Shown: piece after piece, positions 1 through 8,129 of the stretch | How the letters are laid out: each line of letters starts with the position of its first letter | Position numbering within the stretch: the stretch's first letter is position 1 | Assembly (NCBI RefSeq): GCF_000763905.1 | Contig: NZ_JRKN01000028.1 | Span: forward strand, 1-39,313 | Direction of reading: 5' to 3' | Length of the DNA: 39,313 bases | Source: Paracoccus halophilus | Lineage (GTDB): Bacteria; Pseudomonadota; Alphaproteobacteria; Rhodobacterales; Rhodobacteraceae | Program-made: the position numbers and the translations under genes | The notes under the pieces: model-generated | Databases searched by the model: none | What the model was told of the DNA's origin: nothing | What the model saw: the letters and a program-made list of their open reading frames with translations, nothing else

Positions 1-10
1 TCGCTCTGAA

Positions 11-119
11 TATGCCGAACCGCTGCATGGCCGAACCTCGGCAAACCAGCCACCGCACTCGGCCATGCGGCATAATCCCACTTCCGGCATAATGCGTGTT
101 ATGCCGATATCGGCATAAC
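11..119. repeat. Cluster of nested inverted repeats with a 22-bp perfect palindrome
   Basis: The unit CGGCATAA occurs at 68-75, 85-92 and 111-118. Its complement TTATGCCG lies at 99-106, and TATGCCG at 11-17. Positions 98-119 form a 22-bp perfect palindrome centred on CGATATCG. A second dyad pairs GCATGGCCGA (25-34) with TCGGCCATGC (59-68). The cluster ends just before the point where ardC homology begins. Such an array fits a site-specific recombinase core with accessory sites, or an operator. No recombinase gene lies in the window, so the role is inferred. Confidence 0.6.
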
Positions 120-132
120 TGTCACGCCTCCG

Positions 133-419
133 GCGCCAGGCATCGCCTCGACCGTGATCTCTCCGGACGGTTCGGCTCGGCCGCCTATGCTATGGAGGAA
201 TGCACGGTCGAGCTCCTGAGCGCCATGATCTGCGCCGACCTCCATCTCAGCGTCGAGCCGCGGCCCGACCACGCCAGCTATATCGCCTCCTGGCTCGAGG
301 TGCTTCGCTCCGACAAGCGCGCGATCTTCACCGCCGCAGCCAAGGCGCAGCAGATCGCCGACTGGCTGCACGCCCAGCAGGGCAACGCTTGCCGGAACGA
401 CGTCAGGGGCGCCGCATAG
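133..419 (+). pseudogene. ArdC-family antirestriction protein, C-terminal remnant (copy 1)
   Basis: The readable protein begins near HRLDRDLSGRFG and runs through AYAMEE, EPRPDHASYIASWLEVL and AKAQQIADWLHAQQ. These are hallmarks of the C-terminal zincin-like metallopeptidase part of ArdC-type proteins (DUF1738 neighbourhood), which protect incoming DNA from restriction. Full-length relatives are about 300 residues; only about 90 remain and the N-terminal ssDNA-binding domain is absent. Homology starts just after the palindrome at 98-119, which suggests the break happened at or near that site. An ATG at 96 opens the frame, but the first 12 or so codons are not ArdC-like. It is probably non-functional. 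Confidence 0.75.
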
Positions 420-435
420 GCGCTCCTCGACCCGA

Positions 436-864
436 TCAGTTGACAGTTCGCTCCCGGAACAGCGCCTCAATCAGCGGACATTCCGGCCGCGTGCCGTCGG
501 CGCATTGCGCGACGACGTCCTTGAGCACCCGCTCCATGCGCTTCAGGTCAGCGATCTTCGCCCGCACATCGTCGAGATGCGCGGCGGCGACCGCGCTTGC
601 CTCGGCGCAGGGCTGGTCGCGTTCGTCGACCAGGCGCAACAGCTCGCGGATTTCGTCGAGTGAGAAGCCGAGCTCGCGTGCCCGCAGCACAAAGCGAAGG
701 CGCCGCTCGTGCGTCGTGTCGTAGCTGCGGTAGCCGGCCGCCGTGCGCGGTGGCTCGGGCAGGAGCCCGACCTTCTCGTAGTAGCGCACAGTCTCCAGAT
801 TGCTGCCCGTCCGCCGGGCGAGCTCAGCCCGCTGCAGGCCCTTCACGCCAGCGTGATCGCGCAT
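436..864 (-). CDS. merR: Mercury-responsive transcriptional regulator MerR
   Basis: A MerR-family activator/repressor of 142 residues. The N-terminal winged helix is visible (ETVRYYEKVGLLPEPPR), followed by a long dimerisation helix and the metal loop ending CPLIEAL. Three cysteines, C86, C121 and C129, sit where MerR holds its Hg(II)-binding C82, C117 and C126; CueR-type proteins lack the first one. I chose the ATG at 864 because translation then begins MRDHAGVKGLQR, next to the DNA-binding domain; the open frame runs further upstream across the mer promoter. It is divergent from merT and shares the operator at 879-909. It should repress without Hg(II) and activate merTPF-BA when Hg(II) binds. 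Confidence 0.93.
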   Translation of the reverse strand: MRDHAGVKGLQRAELARRTGSNLETVRYYEKVGLLPEPPRTAAGYRSYDTTHERRLRFVLRARELGFSLDEIRELLRLVDERDQPCAEASAVAAAHLDDVRAKIADLKRMERVLKDVVAQCADGTRPECPLIEALFRERTVN

Positions 865-878
865 CGCAAAAATCCCCC

Positions 879-909
879 TTGACCCTGTAGTTGCTACAGA
901 CCGCATGGT
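879..909 (+). promoter_or_regulatory. mer operator/promoter with a 19-bp spacer
   Basis: A -35 box TTGACC (879-884) is followed by a 19-bp spacer and the weak -10 box CATGGT (904-909). The spacer contains the dyad CTGTAG-TTG-CTACAG (885-899). An over-long 19-bp spacer around a dyad is the signature of MerR-activated promoters. It reads toward merT and overlaps the upstream edge of divergent merR. Confidence 0.85.
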
Positions 910-950
910 ACTGCGCAATGAGGATTTCGGCAAGGAAAGCGAGATCGGAC

Positions 951-1376
951 ATGGATATATCGCGACCCAGCACGGCGGGCATGACGTCCGCCACGACCGA
1001 CGTGCTCGCGTCGGACCGAGCCGAAGTCGGACGGCAGCGCCTGGTCGCCGTCGGCGGCATTCTCGGCGCGCTTGCCGCCTCCTCGTGCTGCATCGTCCCG
1101 CTCATCCTGTTTAGCCTAGGCATTGGTGACGCCTGGATCGGCAATCTGACGGCGCTCGCGCCCTACAAGCCGCTCTTCGTCGCCGGGACGACGGGCGTTC
1201 TCGGCTACGGCTTCTATCTCGTCTACTGGAAGCCGAGGCGGGCCTGCGCCGAGGATGCTGCCTGCGCGCGCCCGATCCCCAGCCGCATTGTCCAGATCGC
1301 GCTCTGGTTTGCGACGGTGCTCGTCGCGGCCGCCTTCGCATTCGACTACGTCGCCCCGCTGCTGCTTTCCGCCTGA
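951..1376 (+). CDS. merT: Mercuric ion inner-membrane transporter MerT
   Basis: A 141-residue membrane protein that moves Hg(II) from MerP through the inner membrane to cytoplasmic MerA. It has three predicted transmembrane helices (about 31-59, 72-92 and 113-139). The vicinal pair C46-C47 lies in the first helix (ASSCCIVP), and a second pair, C99 and C105, lies in the cytoplasmic loop; both pairs are characteristic of MerT. The start at 951 is preferred because it follows the mer promoter and an AAGGAAAG ribosome site at 932-939. An internal ATG at 981 is possible. It is the first gene of the mer operon; merP follows after 21 nt. Confidence 0.92.
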   Translation: MDISRPSTAGMTSATTDVLASDRAEVGRQRLVAVGGILGALAASSCCIVPLILFSLGIGDAWIGNLTALAPYKPLFVAGTTGVLGYGFYLVYWKPRRACAEDAACARPIPSRIVQIALWFATVLVAAAFAFDYVAPLLLSA

Positions 1377-1397
1377 CACCAAGAGGAGACCCGTCCC

Positions 1398-1694
1398 ATG
1401 AAGAAGAGTTTGAGTGCTCTTGCTTTGATCATGTCGGTGATGACCGCGCCTGCCGTGTTCGCTACCGAACGCACAGTCACCTTCGCCATCGACAACATGA
1501 CCTGCGCCTCCTGCCCCTACATCGTGAAGACCTCGATGGCGGCGGTCCCCGGGGTCTCGACGGTGGCCGTCTCGTTCGAAGCCAAGACCGCGACCGTGAC
1601 CTTCGACGACGCGCAGACGACCCCGGATGCCATCGCGGCCGCCAGCATGAATGCCGGCTATCCGGCCCGCCCGACGCAGGAGCAAGGCAGTTGA
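1398..1694 (+). CDS. merP: Periplasmic mercury-binding protein MerP
   Basis: A 98-residue protein with a signal peptide (residues 1 to about 22, ending AVFA). It has a heavy-metal-associated fold with the Hg-binding motif MTCASC (C36 and C39). It captures Hg(II) in the periplasm and passes it to MerT. The start is supported by AGAGGAG 13 nt upstream. It sits between merT and the MerF-like gene in one operon. Length and motif match the family, and nothing looks damaged. Confidence 0.94.
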   Translation: MKKSLSALALIMSVMTAPAVFATERTVTFAIDNMTCASCPYIVKTSMAAVPGVSTVAVSFEAKTATVTFDDAQTTPDAIAAASMNAGYPARPTQEQGS

Positions 1695-1695
1695 C

Positions 1696-1944
1696 ATGCA
1701 TGACCGCGCCCTGATCCGCACCGGCGCCGCAGGCGCCATTGTCGTTGCGATCTGCTGCGCGGCGCCACTCCTTGCCGTGCCCCCGCCGCTGGCCGGCCTC
1801 GGCGCGTGGTTGACGGGTTCGGGTCTGGTCGTGCTTTCCCTGATCGCCGCGGGCCTCGGGCTTGTCGCCTGCGGCATCCATCATCGCCGTGCAAAGGTCG
1901 TCTGTTCCAACACGAAGATTCTGAATGAAGGCCTGAAGCCATGA
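1696..1944 (+). CDS. merF: MerF-like mercury transporter
   Basis: A small two-helix membrane protein of 82 residues. The pair C20-C21 lies in the first helix (VVAICCAAPLL) and further cysteines are at C59 and C70, resembling MerF, which carries Hg(II) across the inner membrane. The ATG at 1696 is one base after the merP stop and implies translational coupling. The 3' end overlaps the merB-merA start by 4 nt (ATGA). Overall similarity to classical MerF was judged by eye, so the subfamily is less sure than the role; related small Mer transporters (MerC, MerE, MerH) differ in length or cysteine layout. Confidence 0.75.
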   Translation: MHDRALIRTGAAGAIVVAICCAAPLLAVPPPLAGLGAWLTGSGLVVLSLIAAGLGLVACGIHHRRAKVVCSNTKILNEGLKP

Positions 1945-4244
1945 ACGATTGCTGCACATCCTCCGCGTCCCGCGACAAGGCGACGGTTTCTACATCCGCA
2001 ACGGTGCCGAGCTTGGCCGTGCGGCCGGGTGTGACGTTTCCGGACTGGTCGGTGGTTTCGTCACCCGTGGTGAAGGAGGCCCTGCTGGCCATGGTCGGCT
2101 CCGACCATGTGCTCAACCGCTGGAGCGGCTACGAGGCGGCCACGGATCGCGTGCGCGTTGCGTTGCTACAGCTCTACGCCGAACACGGGCGAGCCCCGAC
2201 CCCAAGCGCGCTTGCCAAGCGTGCGGGGCTGAGCGAGGAAGCCGTCCGTGCGCTGCTCGAAGAGCTCCGCCGTCGCGACCTCGTCGTACTCGATGGCGAC
2301 ATGATTGTCGGCGCGTATCCCTTCACCGACCGCGACACCGGCCACCGGGTCACACTGGACGGACGCACTCTTACTGCGATGTGCGCGGTCGACGCGCTCG
2401 GCATCGGCGCTATGACCGACCAAGACATCTCGATCGTCTCGCGCTGCCGCCACTGCGGCGCGCCGGTCCGGATCACCACGCAGGAACGGGGCCGGGCTCT
2501 GGCCGACGTTGAGCCGACGACGGCCGTCGTATGGCTCAGCGTCCATTACGAAGGCGGATGCGCTGCGAACTCGCTGTGCACTGCAACATCCTTCTTCTGT
2601 TCCGACGATCACCTCGCCGCGTGGCGCCGGCAGCGTCCTGCAGACGAGCCGGGATTCCGGCTGTCGATCGAGGAAGCTCTCGAAGCAGGTCGGGCGATCT
2701 TCGGGCCCAGCCTTGCCGGAATCGGCACAATCGCCGGCCACGGCAACAACGCGGCCGAGACACAAGGTGAGCCTCAATCGTCGGGCGATACGGCATCGCC
2801 GGACAGGCCCGTGACGCATCGGCGCCTTGGCACGAATGGCCGCAACAATGGTTCCTACGACCTTGCCATCATCGGCGCCGGCTCGGCCGGCTTCTCGGCC
2901 GCGATCACGGCAGCCGATCAGGGCGCCCAGGTGGCCCTCATCGGCAGCGGCACCATCGGCGGCACCTGCGTCAATATCGGTTGCGTGCCGTCGAAGACGC
3001 TGATCCGCGCCGCCGAGACGCTCCACAATGCCCGAGCCGCGGCACGTTTCGCCGGCATCACGGCCGAGGCCGAACTGACCGACTGGGGCGGAACCGTCCG
3101 TCAGAAGGACGCGCTGGTTTCGGAGCTACGTCAGGCCAAGTACGCCGACCTGCTCCCGGCTTACAACGGCATCGCCTATCGCGAAGGGCCGGCGCGCATC
3201 GTGGACGGCGGCGTCCAGGTGGACGGCACGTTTGTCTCAGCCGGCAAGATCATCATCGCGACCGGCGCGCGACCGGCCGTCCCTGTCATCCCCGGCATCG
3301 AGACCGTGCCATACCTGACGAGCACGACGGCGCTTGATCTCGAGGCGCTGCCCCGATCTCTGCTCGTGATCGGCGGCGGCTATATCGGGGCCGAACTCGC
3401 CCAGATGTTCGCCCGCGCCGGCGTCGAGGTGACGCTGGTGTGCCGCTCGCGTCTCCTTCCGGAGGCCGAACCCGAGATCGGCACGGCGCTGACGGGGTAT
3501 TTCATGGACGAGAGCATCGCGGTGATTTCCGGCATCACGTACCGGACGATCCGCAAGACCGCGGACGGTGTTGCACTCACTGTCCATCGCGACGGCAAGG
3601 ACGCCACGATCGACGCCGATCAGGTGCTCGTGGCGACGGGCCGCGCGCCCAATATCGAAGGTCTCGGGCTCGCCGAGCATGGGATCGCTCTCTCGCCGAA
3701 GGGCGGCATCTTCGTCGATGACCGCATGCGCACGACAAGATCGGGCGTGTACGCTGCCGGCGACGTCACCGGTCACGATCAGTTCGTCTACATGGCCGCC
3801 TACGGTGCCAAGCTCGCGGCGAAGAACGCCCTCAACGGCGACAGCCTGCGCTACGACAACAGTGCCATGCCGGCCATCGTCTTCACCGATCCGCAGGTGG
3901 CGAGCGTCGGGCTGACAGAGGCGGCTGCGCGGACCGCCGGCCACGCCGTCCGTGTCTCCACGATCGGTCTCGACCAGGTGCCGCGCGCGATTGCCGCCCG
4001 AGACACACGCGGGCTCATCAAGCTCGTCGCCGACGCTGGCAGCGGCCGGCTGCTCGGGGCGCATATCCTCGCACCGGAGGGAGCCGACAGCATCCAGACG
4101 GCGGCCCTGGCAATCCGGCACGGCCTCACCGTCGACGACCTCGCGGATACGCTCTTTCCGTATCTCACCACCGTTGAGGGCCTGAAGCTCGCGGCTCTTG
4201 CCTTCGACAAGGACGTGGCGAAGCTCTCATGCTGCGCCGGCTGA
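1941..4244 (+). CDS. merA: Fused organomercurial lyase-mercuric reductase (MerB-MerA)
   Basis: A 767-residue fusion. Residues about 65-255 are MerB-like: a winged-helix segment (about 67-118), then C148 and D151 in MCAVDALG and C213 in SLCTATSFF, matching the MerB catalytic C96, D99 and C159. A low-complexity linker (about 262-303) leads to a MerA core: FAD-binding IIGAGSAG, redox pair C343/C348 in GGTCVNIGCVPSK, NAD(P)-binding VIGGGYIGAELAQ, and the C-terminal vicinal pair C764-C765 (LSCCAG). The usual N-terminal HMA domain of MerA is missing; the lyase occupies its place. The protein should split C-Hg bonds and reduce the released Hg(II) to Hg(0) with NADPH. No separate merA or merB is present. 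Confidence 0.92.
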   Translation: MNDCCTSSASRDKATVSTSATVPSLAVRPGVTFPDWSVVSSPVVKEALLAMVGSDHVLNRWSGYEAATDRVRVALLQLYAEHGRAPTPSALAKRAGLSEEAVRALLEELRRRDLVVLDGDMIVGAYPFTDRDTGHRVTLDGRTLTAMCAVDALGIGAMTDQDISIVSRCRHCGAPVRITTQERGRALADVEPTTAVVWLSVHYEGGCAANSLCTATSFFCSDDHLAAWRRQRPADEPGFRLSIEEALEAGRAIFGPSLAGIGTIAGHGNNAAETQGEPQSSGDTASPDRPVTHRRLGTNGRNNGSYDLAIIGAGSAGFSAAITAADQGAQVALIGSGTIGGTCVNIGCVPSKTLIRAAETLHNARAAARFAGITAEAELTDWGGTVRQKDALVSELRQAKYADLLPAYNGIAYREGPARIVDGGVQVDGTFVSAGKIIIATGARPAVPVIPGIETVPYLTSTTALDLEALPRSLLVIGGGYIGAELAQMFARAGVEVTLVCRSRLLPEAEPEIGTALTGYFMDESIAVISGITYRTIRKTADGVALTVHRDGKDATIDADQVLVATGRAPNIEGLGLAEHGIALSPKGGIFVDDRMRTTRSGVYAAGDVTGHDQFVYMAAYGAKLAAKNALNGDSLRYDNSAMPAIVFTDPQVASVGLTEAAARTAGHAVRVSTIGLDQVPRAIAARDTRGLIKLVADAGSGRLLGAHILAPEGADSIQTAALAIRHGLTVDDLADTLFPYLTTVEGLKLAALAFDKDVAKLSCCAG

Positions 4245-4291
4245 GCCGTGAAGGCTCGGATGTCGAACGTGACAATGTTGGAGGAGATCTA

Positions 4292-5637
4292 GTGGCGAAG
4301 AGATATGACCTTGCGATCATCGGCACGGGAACGGCTGCGATCGTAACAGCACACAGGGTTCGTGCGGCTGGCTGGAGCGTCGCCGTCGCGGACTTCCGGC
4401 CCTTCGGGGGCACCTGCGCCTTGCGCGGTTGCGATCCGAAGAAGATGATGGTCGGCGGCGCCGAGGCGGCTGATCACGCCTGGCGCATGAGCGGACGTGG
4501 AATCGAAGGGGACGCGACGCTCGATTGGACGGGACTGATGGCCTTCAAGCGCAGCTTCACCGATCCGGTACCGCAGAAGCGTGAGAAAGCCTTTGCCGAC
4601 AAAGGGATTCACGCCTTCCACGGTCACGTTCGCTTTATCGGCCCGAATGCGCTCGAGTTCGGAGGAGAGAGGATCGAGGCGGACCATATCGTGATCGCCG
4701 CCGGCGCCGAGGCCGTGCCGCTCGGCATTCCGGGCGAGCAGCACCTGATCACCAATGAAGGCTTCCTGGAACTGGAGAGCCTGCCTGAACGCATCGTCCT
4801 TGTCGGCGGCGGTTATATCGCGGCCGAGTTTTCGCACATCGCGGCGCGCGCCGGAGCACAGGTCACAATTCTTCAGCACGGGAAGCGAATGCTCAAGCAA
4901 TTCGACCCCGATCTCGTCGGCTGGCTGATGGACAAGTTCAGCGAGCGCGGCATCAATGTCCGCACACAGGCAGGGGTGACCGCCATTGAGAAGGTATCAG
5001 ACGGCTATCGCGTCCGGGCGGACTGTCCTGACGGCGAACTCGATATGGACGCAGATCTGGTCGTCCATGCCGCGGGTCGGGCGCCGGCGCTCGCGACGCT
5101 CGATCTCGATGCCGGGAGCGTAAAGCACCATAACGGGCGGCTGGCGTTGAACGGATTTTTGCAAAGCGTCTCCAACCCCGCGGTCTACGCAGCAGGTGAT
5201 GCCGCCGGCCTAGGACCGCCGCTCACTCCGGTATCAAGCCATGACGCGAAGGTAGTCTCGGCGAACCTGCTCAACGGCAACACGGTCAGGCCTGAATACA
5301 CAGGCGTTCCGAGTGTCGCCTTCACCATCCCGCCGATCGCAGCCGTCGGCATGAGCGAAGCCAAGGCGCGTGAGAAAGGCCTGAACGTTCGCGTAAAGAC
5401 CGAGCGCGTGGCGGCTGGTTCACCGCACGCCAGCAGGCCGAGACGGTGTATGGCTTCAAAACGTTGGTCGACGCGGACACTGACCGCATCCTCGGCGCCC
5501 ATCTTGTCGGTCCGCACGCTGACGAAGTGATCAACATCTTTGCACTGGCGATCAGGCAAGGGCTGACGGCAGAGCAGTTGAAGACCACCATGTTCGCATA
5601 TCCCAGCGGCGCGTCAGATATCGGCGAGATGCTTTGA
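4292..5637 (+). pseudogene. FAD-dependent pyridine nucleotide-disulfide oxidoreductase, frameshifted
   Basis: Related to glutathione reductase and MerA: FAD motif AIIGTGTAA, redox pair C42/C47 in GTCALRGCDPKK, NAD(P) motif LVGGGYIAAEF, and YAAGDAAG. The GTG start at 4292 has a strong GGAGGAG ribosome site at 4280-4286. The frame runs well to about 5407 (VKTER). The matching continuation (WFTARQQAETVYGFKTLVD, ending at 5637) lies in another frame, so about one base is missing near 5407-5413. Without the repair the protein ends at 5530 and loses much of its dimer-interface domain. It follows merBA by 47 nt and probably belonged to the mer operon. A sequencing error is possible. Confidence 0.8.
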
Positions 5638-5869
5638 GCGTAAGTGAGGTGGTCGACCGGTACGGCCGCGGAGCAGTCTGCACGAAAGAAATCCCTTCAC
5701 CAGTCGCATTCGGTTCGCTGAGCAGTCGTAAAAACCACGAACCGCAATGCGAAGAGCAGCCCTCCAGATACTCCCGAGTGTCTCACCCGTTCTAAAACCG
5801 CGCAACGCCGCCAGATCGGCTGGTTTCGGCTGATGAAAGTCCGCTGAGACAGCTTGACTGTTCAGATAA
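5638..5869. other. Intergenic junction between mer module and second ardC remnant
   Basis: No gene, repeat or convincing terminator was recognised here. Homology to ArdC resumes near 5870, with a stop codon in frame just upstream, so the interval contains or borders a recombination joint. Confidence 0.5.
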
Positions 5870-6100
5870 CGGGCCGAGCAGATTTCGGCCTTTAGCTGCG
5901 CCGCGCTCGGCATCGTGCCGACGGTGCGCCACGCTGATTACATCGGCAGTTGGCTGGAGGTCATGCGCGAGGATTCCCGCGCCATCGTGCGCGCGGCCTC
6001 GCAGGCGAGCAAAGCGGCCGACTGGCTGCTGTCCTTCCTGCCGGAAGACCAGCAGCGGCCTGCCACGCCCGAGACCGCTATCGACAGGAGGGCAGCATGA
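5870..6100 (+). pseudogene. ArdC-family antirestriction protein, C-terminal remnant (copy 2)
   Basis: The frame reads RAEQISAFSCAALGIVPTV, then RHADYIGSWLEVMRED and ASQASKAADWLL, the C-terminal end of another ArdC-family protein. It differs clearly from the remnant at 133-419 (for example RHADYIGSW against RPDHASYIASW), so the two are not halves of one gene nor a recent duplication. A TAA lies in frame just before the homology begins. A GTG at 5915 could start a 61-residue peptide, but the catalytic and ssDNA-binding parts are missing. Its stop overlaps the start of the DUF2958 gene, so it may now act only as that gene's leader. Confidence 0.72.
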
Positions 6101-6468
6101 TCCTCCTGACCGACGAACTGCGCGCGCAGCTTCTTGCCAATGGCCGCCAGCGTGACACCGATCATGTACCGGTCGTCAAATTCTTCAACCCGCTCGGCGC
6201 CGGCGTCTGGCTGGCGACCGAACTCGATGCCGACGGCGACATTCTCTTTGGACTGGCCGATCTCGGCGAGCCGGAACTTGGCTACTTCTCGCTCGAGGAG
6301 ATGGCCTCGGTGCGCCTGCCTTTCGGACTCGGCATCGAGCGCGACATTCTCTTTTCCGGCGATTTTCCGATTTCGGTCTGGGCCGCGGCTGCACGGGAAG
6401 CCGGCAGCATTCGCCGCGCCGAACGGATCATCTATGCCGCGGCGCGTGCGCGGCGGGAGGGCGACTGA
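6097..6468 (+). CDS. DUF2958 domain-containing protein
   Basis: A 123-residue acidic protein: MILLTDELRAQLLANG, DHVPVVKFFNPLGAGVWLAT, DGDILFGLADLG and ELGYFSLEEM are diagnostic of DUF2958, found on alphaproteobacterial ICEs and plasmids next to ardC. The biochemical role is unknown; an establishment or anti-defence role is suggested only by position. The ATG at 6097 has a perfect AGGAGG ribosome site (6087-6092) and overlaps the ardC-remnant stop by 4 nt. The next gene overlaps by one base (TGATG), implying coupled translation. Confidence 0.88.
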   Translation: MILLTDELRAQLLANGRQRDTDHVPVVKFFNPLGAGVWLATELDADGDILFGLADLGEPELGYFSLEEMASVRLPFGLGIERDILFSGDFPISVWAAAAREAGSIRRAERIIYAAARARREGD

Positions 6469-7208
6469 TGCGCTTTCGCCGTTGGCATAGACCCGAACCC
6501 TATGGTGACACGTCGCGCAAGCGTGCGGCGTTCCTCCGCAAGCGGCGCCTCGAACGCGAGGCGCTGCCGCTCTTCGCCGAAGAGATCGCCGCCGGCCAGC
6601 ACGGCGTCGACGAGGAAATGGCCCGCCGCGCCCTATGGTGGGACGAGGCCGAACGCGAACGCCGCCACCAGAGGGCGGTGTGGTGGCGGAAGGGCCGCGT
6701 CCGGCTCTTTGCGCTGCCCGACAGGCTGCGCGCCCGTGTCCGCGAGATCTGGCGGACCTGCCCTTATCCGGCCGACCCGGCGAGCTTCGCCGATTTCCTG
6801 CACCAGATCGCGGTTGGCAAGCTCGATCCATGGCGCCCGCCGTGGCAGTTCCATCCCGAGCGGACTGCGCGGATCACCCGCGATCGGTCGACTTTCGGCG
6901 AAGCCTTCCGCCAGATCGGCGGTCGCAAGGCCGGTATCGATCCGAGCGCGCCGGACGTGGACGAGTTGCTTTACTGCGGCAATCTCGGCTCCGGCATCCT
7001 GTTTCTCCGGTCGCGGCTGCGCCCGGTCGATACAGGCGGTAATGTCCACATCGTCGCGCGCCATCACGCGAACGCCGCCCAGCGGCTCGAAATCGAGGTG
7101 CGCGGCGCGTGCTCGGATGCCGAGCTGGTGCTGATCGAGCGCTTGGCGCAGGCGACCGAGACCCGGCCCGTCGTGGTCCAACGTGTCGTCATGGGAGGCC
7201 AGCCATGA
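6468..7208 (+). CDS. Hypothetical ICE-borne protein, 246 aa
   Basis: I do not recognise a named family with certainty. The N-terminal third is very basic and rich in Arg and Trp (RKRAAFLRKRRLEREALPLF, WWDEAERERRHQRAVWW) and looks like a long charged helix. The C-terminal part is more globular, with GIDPSAPDVDELLYCGNLGS and NVHIVARHHANA. There is no signal peptide or membrane segment. It is translationally coupled to DUF2958 upstream (1-nt overlap) and to the next gene (4-nt overlap), so these three form one unit. Nucleic-acid binding is plausible from the charge but not shown. Confidence 0.75.
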   Translation: MRFRRWHRPEPYGDTSRKRAAFLRKRRLEREALPLFAEEIAAGQHGVDEEMARRALWWDEAERERRHQRAVWWRKGRVRLFALPDRLRARVREIWRTCPYPADPASFADFLHQIAVGKLDPWRPPWQFHPERTARITRDRSTFGEAFRQIGGRKAGIDPSAPDVDELLYCGNLGSGILFLRSRLRPVDTGGNVHIVARHHANAAQRLEIEVRGACSDAELVLIERLAQATETRPVVVQRVVMGGQP

Positions 7209-7636
7209 CCGGACCAACGCATCCTGGCCACAACGGCGGGCCACCGCTCGACGAGCCCGTCGACCGGCCATCCGGCCAGTGCAAGCACTGCATCCATTGG
7301 GACGCGCCGCCGGAAAACGAACAGCGCGCTTATGAATGGTTCCGCCTCGGCCTTTCTCGCCGCCGCGTGAAGCGCCCGTCCGGCACCTGTGATCGCGTGC
7401 TTCTGCCCGGTCGCAAAAGCACAGTGTTCTCGGCTACCTCGGCCGAATTCGGATGCCTGAACTTCGAGGCGAAGCCGTTCCCCGTCCGCTCGACCGAGGG
7501 CGACTTCGTCACGATCTGGAGGAACGGCCGCATCGCCTGGCAGGGGTCGGAGGAGAACATCCCGCTGCGCTTCCTTCAGGACGTGGTCGATCTCGGCCCG
7601 CCCGGCAACAGTCAGCCGGGCGAGGAGGAGCCCTGA
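7205..7636 (+). CDS. Hypothetical Cys-containing protein, 143 aa
   Basis: A small soluble protein that begins MTGPTHPGHNGGPPLDEP; the HNGGPPLD motif recurs at the N-terminus of several alphaproteobacterial mobile-element proteins. Cysteines in CKHCIHWD, GTCDRV and EFGCLNF could form a four-Cys zinc site (inference). The ATG at 7205 overlaps the previous stop (ATGA). The 3' end overlaps the convergent methyltransferase gene by 25 bp. The function is unknown. Confidence 0.72.
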   Translation: MTGPTHPGHNGGPPLDEPVDRPSGQCKHCIHWDAPPENEQRAYEWFRLGLSRRRVKRPSGTCDRVLLPGRKSTVFSATSAEFGCLNFEAKPFPVRSTEGDFVTIWRNGRIAWQGSEENIPLRFLQDVVDLGPPGNSQPGEEEP

Positions 7637-8085
7637 TCACCCGCGCCCGGCCCTCCGTCATGCAGCATGATCTCCTGCAACGGATCACCGCCATCAATGA
7701 ACAACCGGCCTCTAGGCTTCAGCGCAGCCCTGATCTTTTCGAGCGCAAGCTTGCCCGCACCCGGATGGCGGCCGTCCAGAGCCCCGACCCGCATTGCGAA
7801 TGCCATATCGAAGAGATCATCGTGGGGAGAGAGCAGGAACTCTTCAATCGCTGCCTGCCGGAACTCCAGACGGCCCGATGCGATTTCCTGCTCCGATCCT
7901 GCTTGCGCCAGACGTATCGTCTTCTCCGACCGATCTATTGCAAGCACGAAACCGTCTCCGATGAGCCGACAGATTTCTCGCGCCGCAACTCCAGGCCCGC
8001 ATCCGATTTCAAGTATGCGCAGCCCGTCCTTCAATGGAAGGGCAGCCACGAACTCTGCGATCCTTGGAGAAACAGTGGTTGGCAT
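7612..8085 (-). CDS. Class I SAM-dependent methyltransferase
   Basis: A 157-residue Rossmann-fold methyltransferase. Motif I is ILEIGCGPG (residues 24-32), an acidic strand-2 end follows in LAIDRSEKTI, and a later strand reads DLFDMAFAMRVGALDG. The substrate cannot be told from sequence. It is the only minus-strand gene in a long plus-strand region, runs convergently into the 143-aa gene, and its upstream side faces the broken 5' end of the DUF2493 gene. This suggests insertion as a foreign cargo gene. It is short for the family, but motifs I to III are present. Confidence 0.8.
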   Translation of the reverse strand: MPTTVSPRIAEFVAALPLKDGLRILEIGCGPGVAAREICRLIGDGFVLAIDRSEKTIRLAQAGSEQEIASGRLEFRQAAIEEFLLSPHDDLFDMAFAMRVGALDGRHPGAGKLALEKIRAALKPRGRLFIDGGDPLQEIMLHDGGPGAGDQGSSSPG

Positions 8086-8129
8086 AAGCGAATGTTAGAT
8101 CAGATTGGCTCTGTTCTCCACAATTCTGG

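Noticed and set aside
4292..5530. Intact shorter oxidoreductase ending at 5530
   Set aside because: The last 40 residues in this frame are Arg/Ser-rich nonsense, while the true C-terminus continues in another frame to 5637.
5640..5869. IS terminal repeat at the right edge of the mer module
   Set aside because: No copy of the left palindrome and no transposase similarity could be seen.
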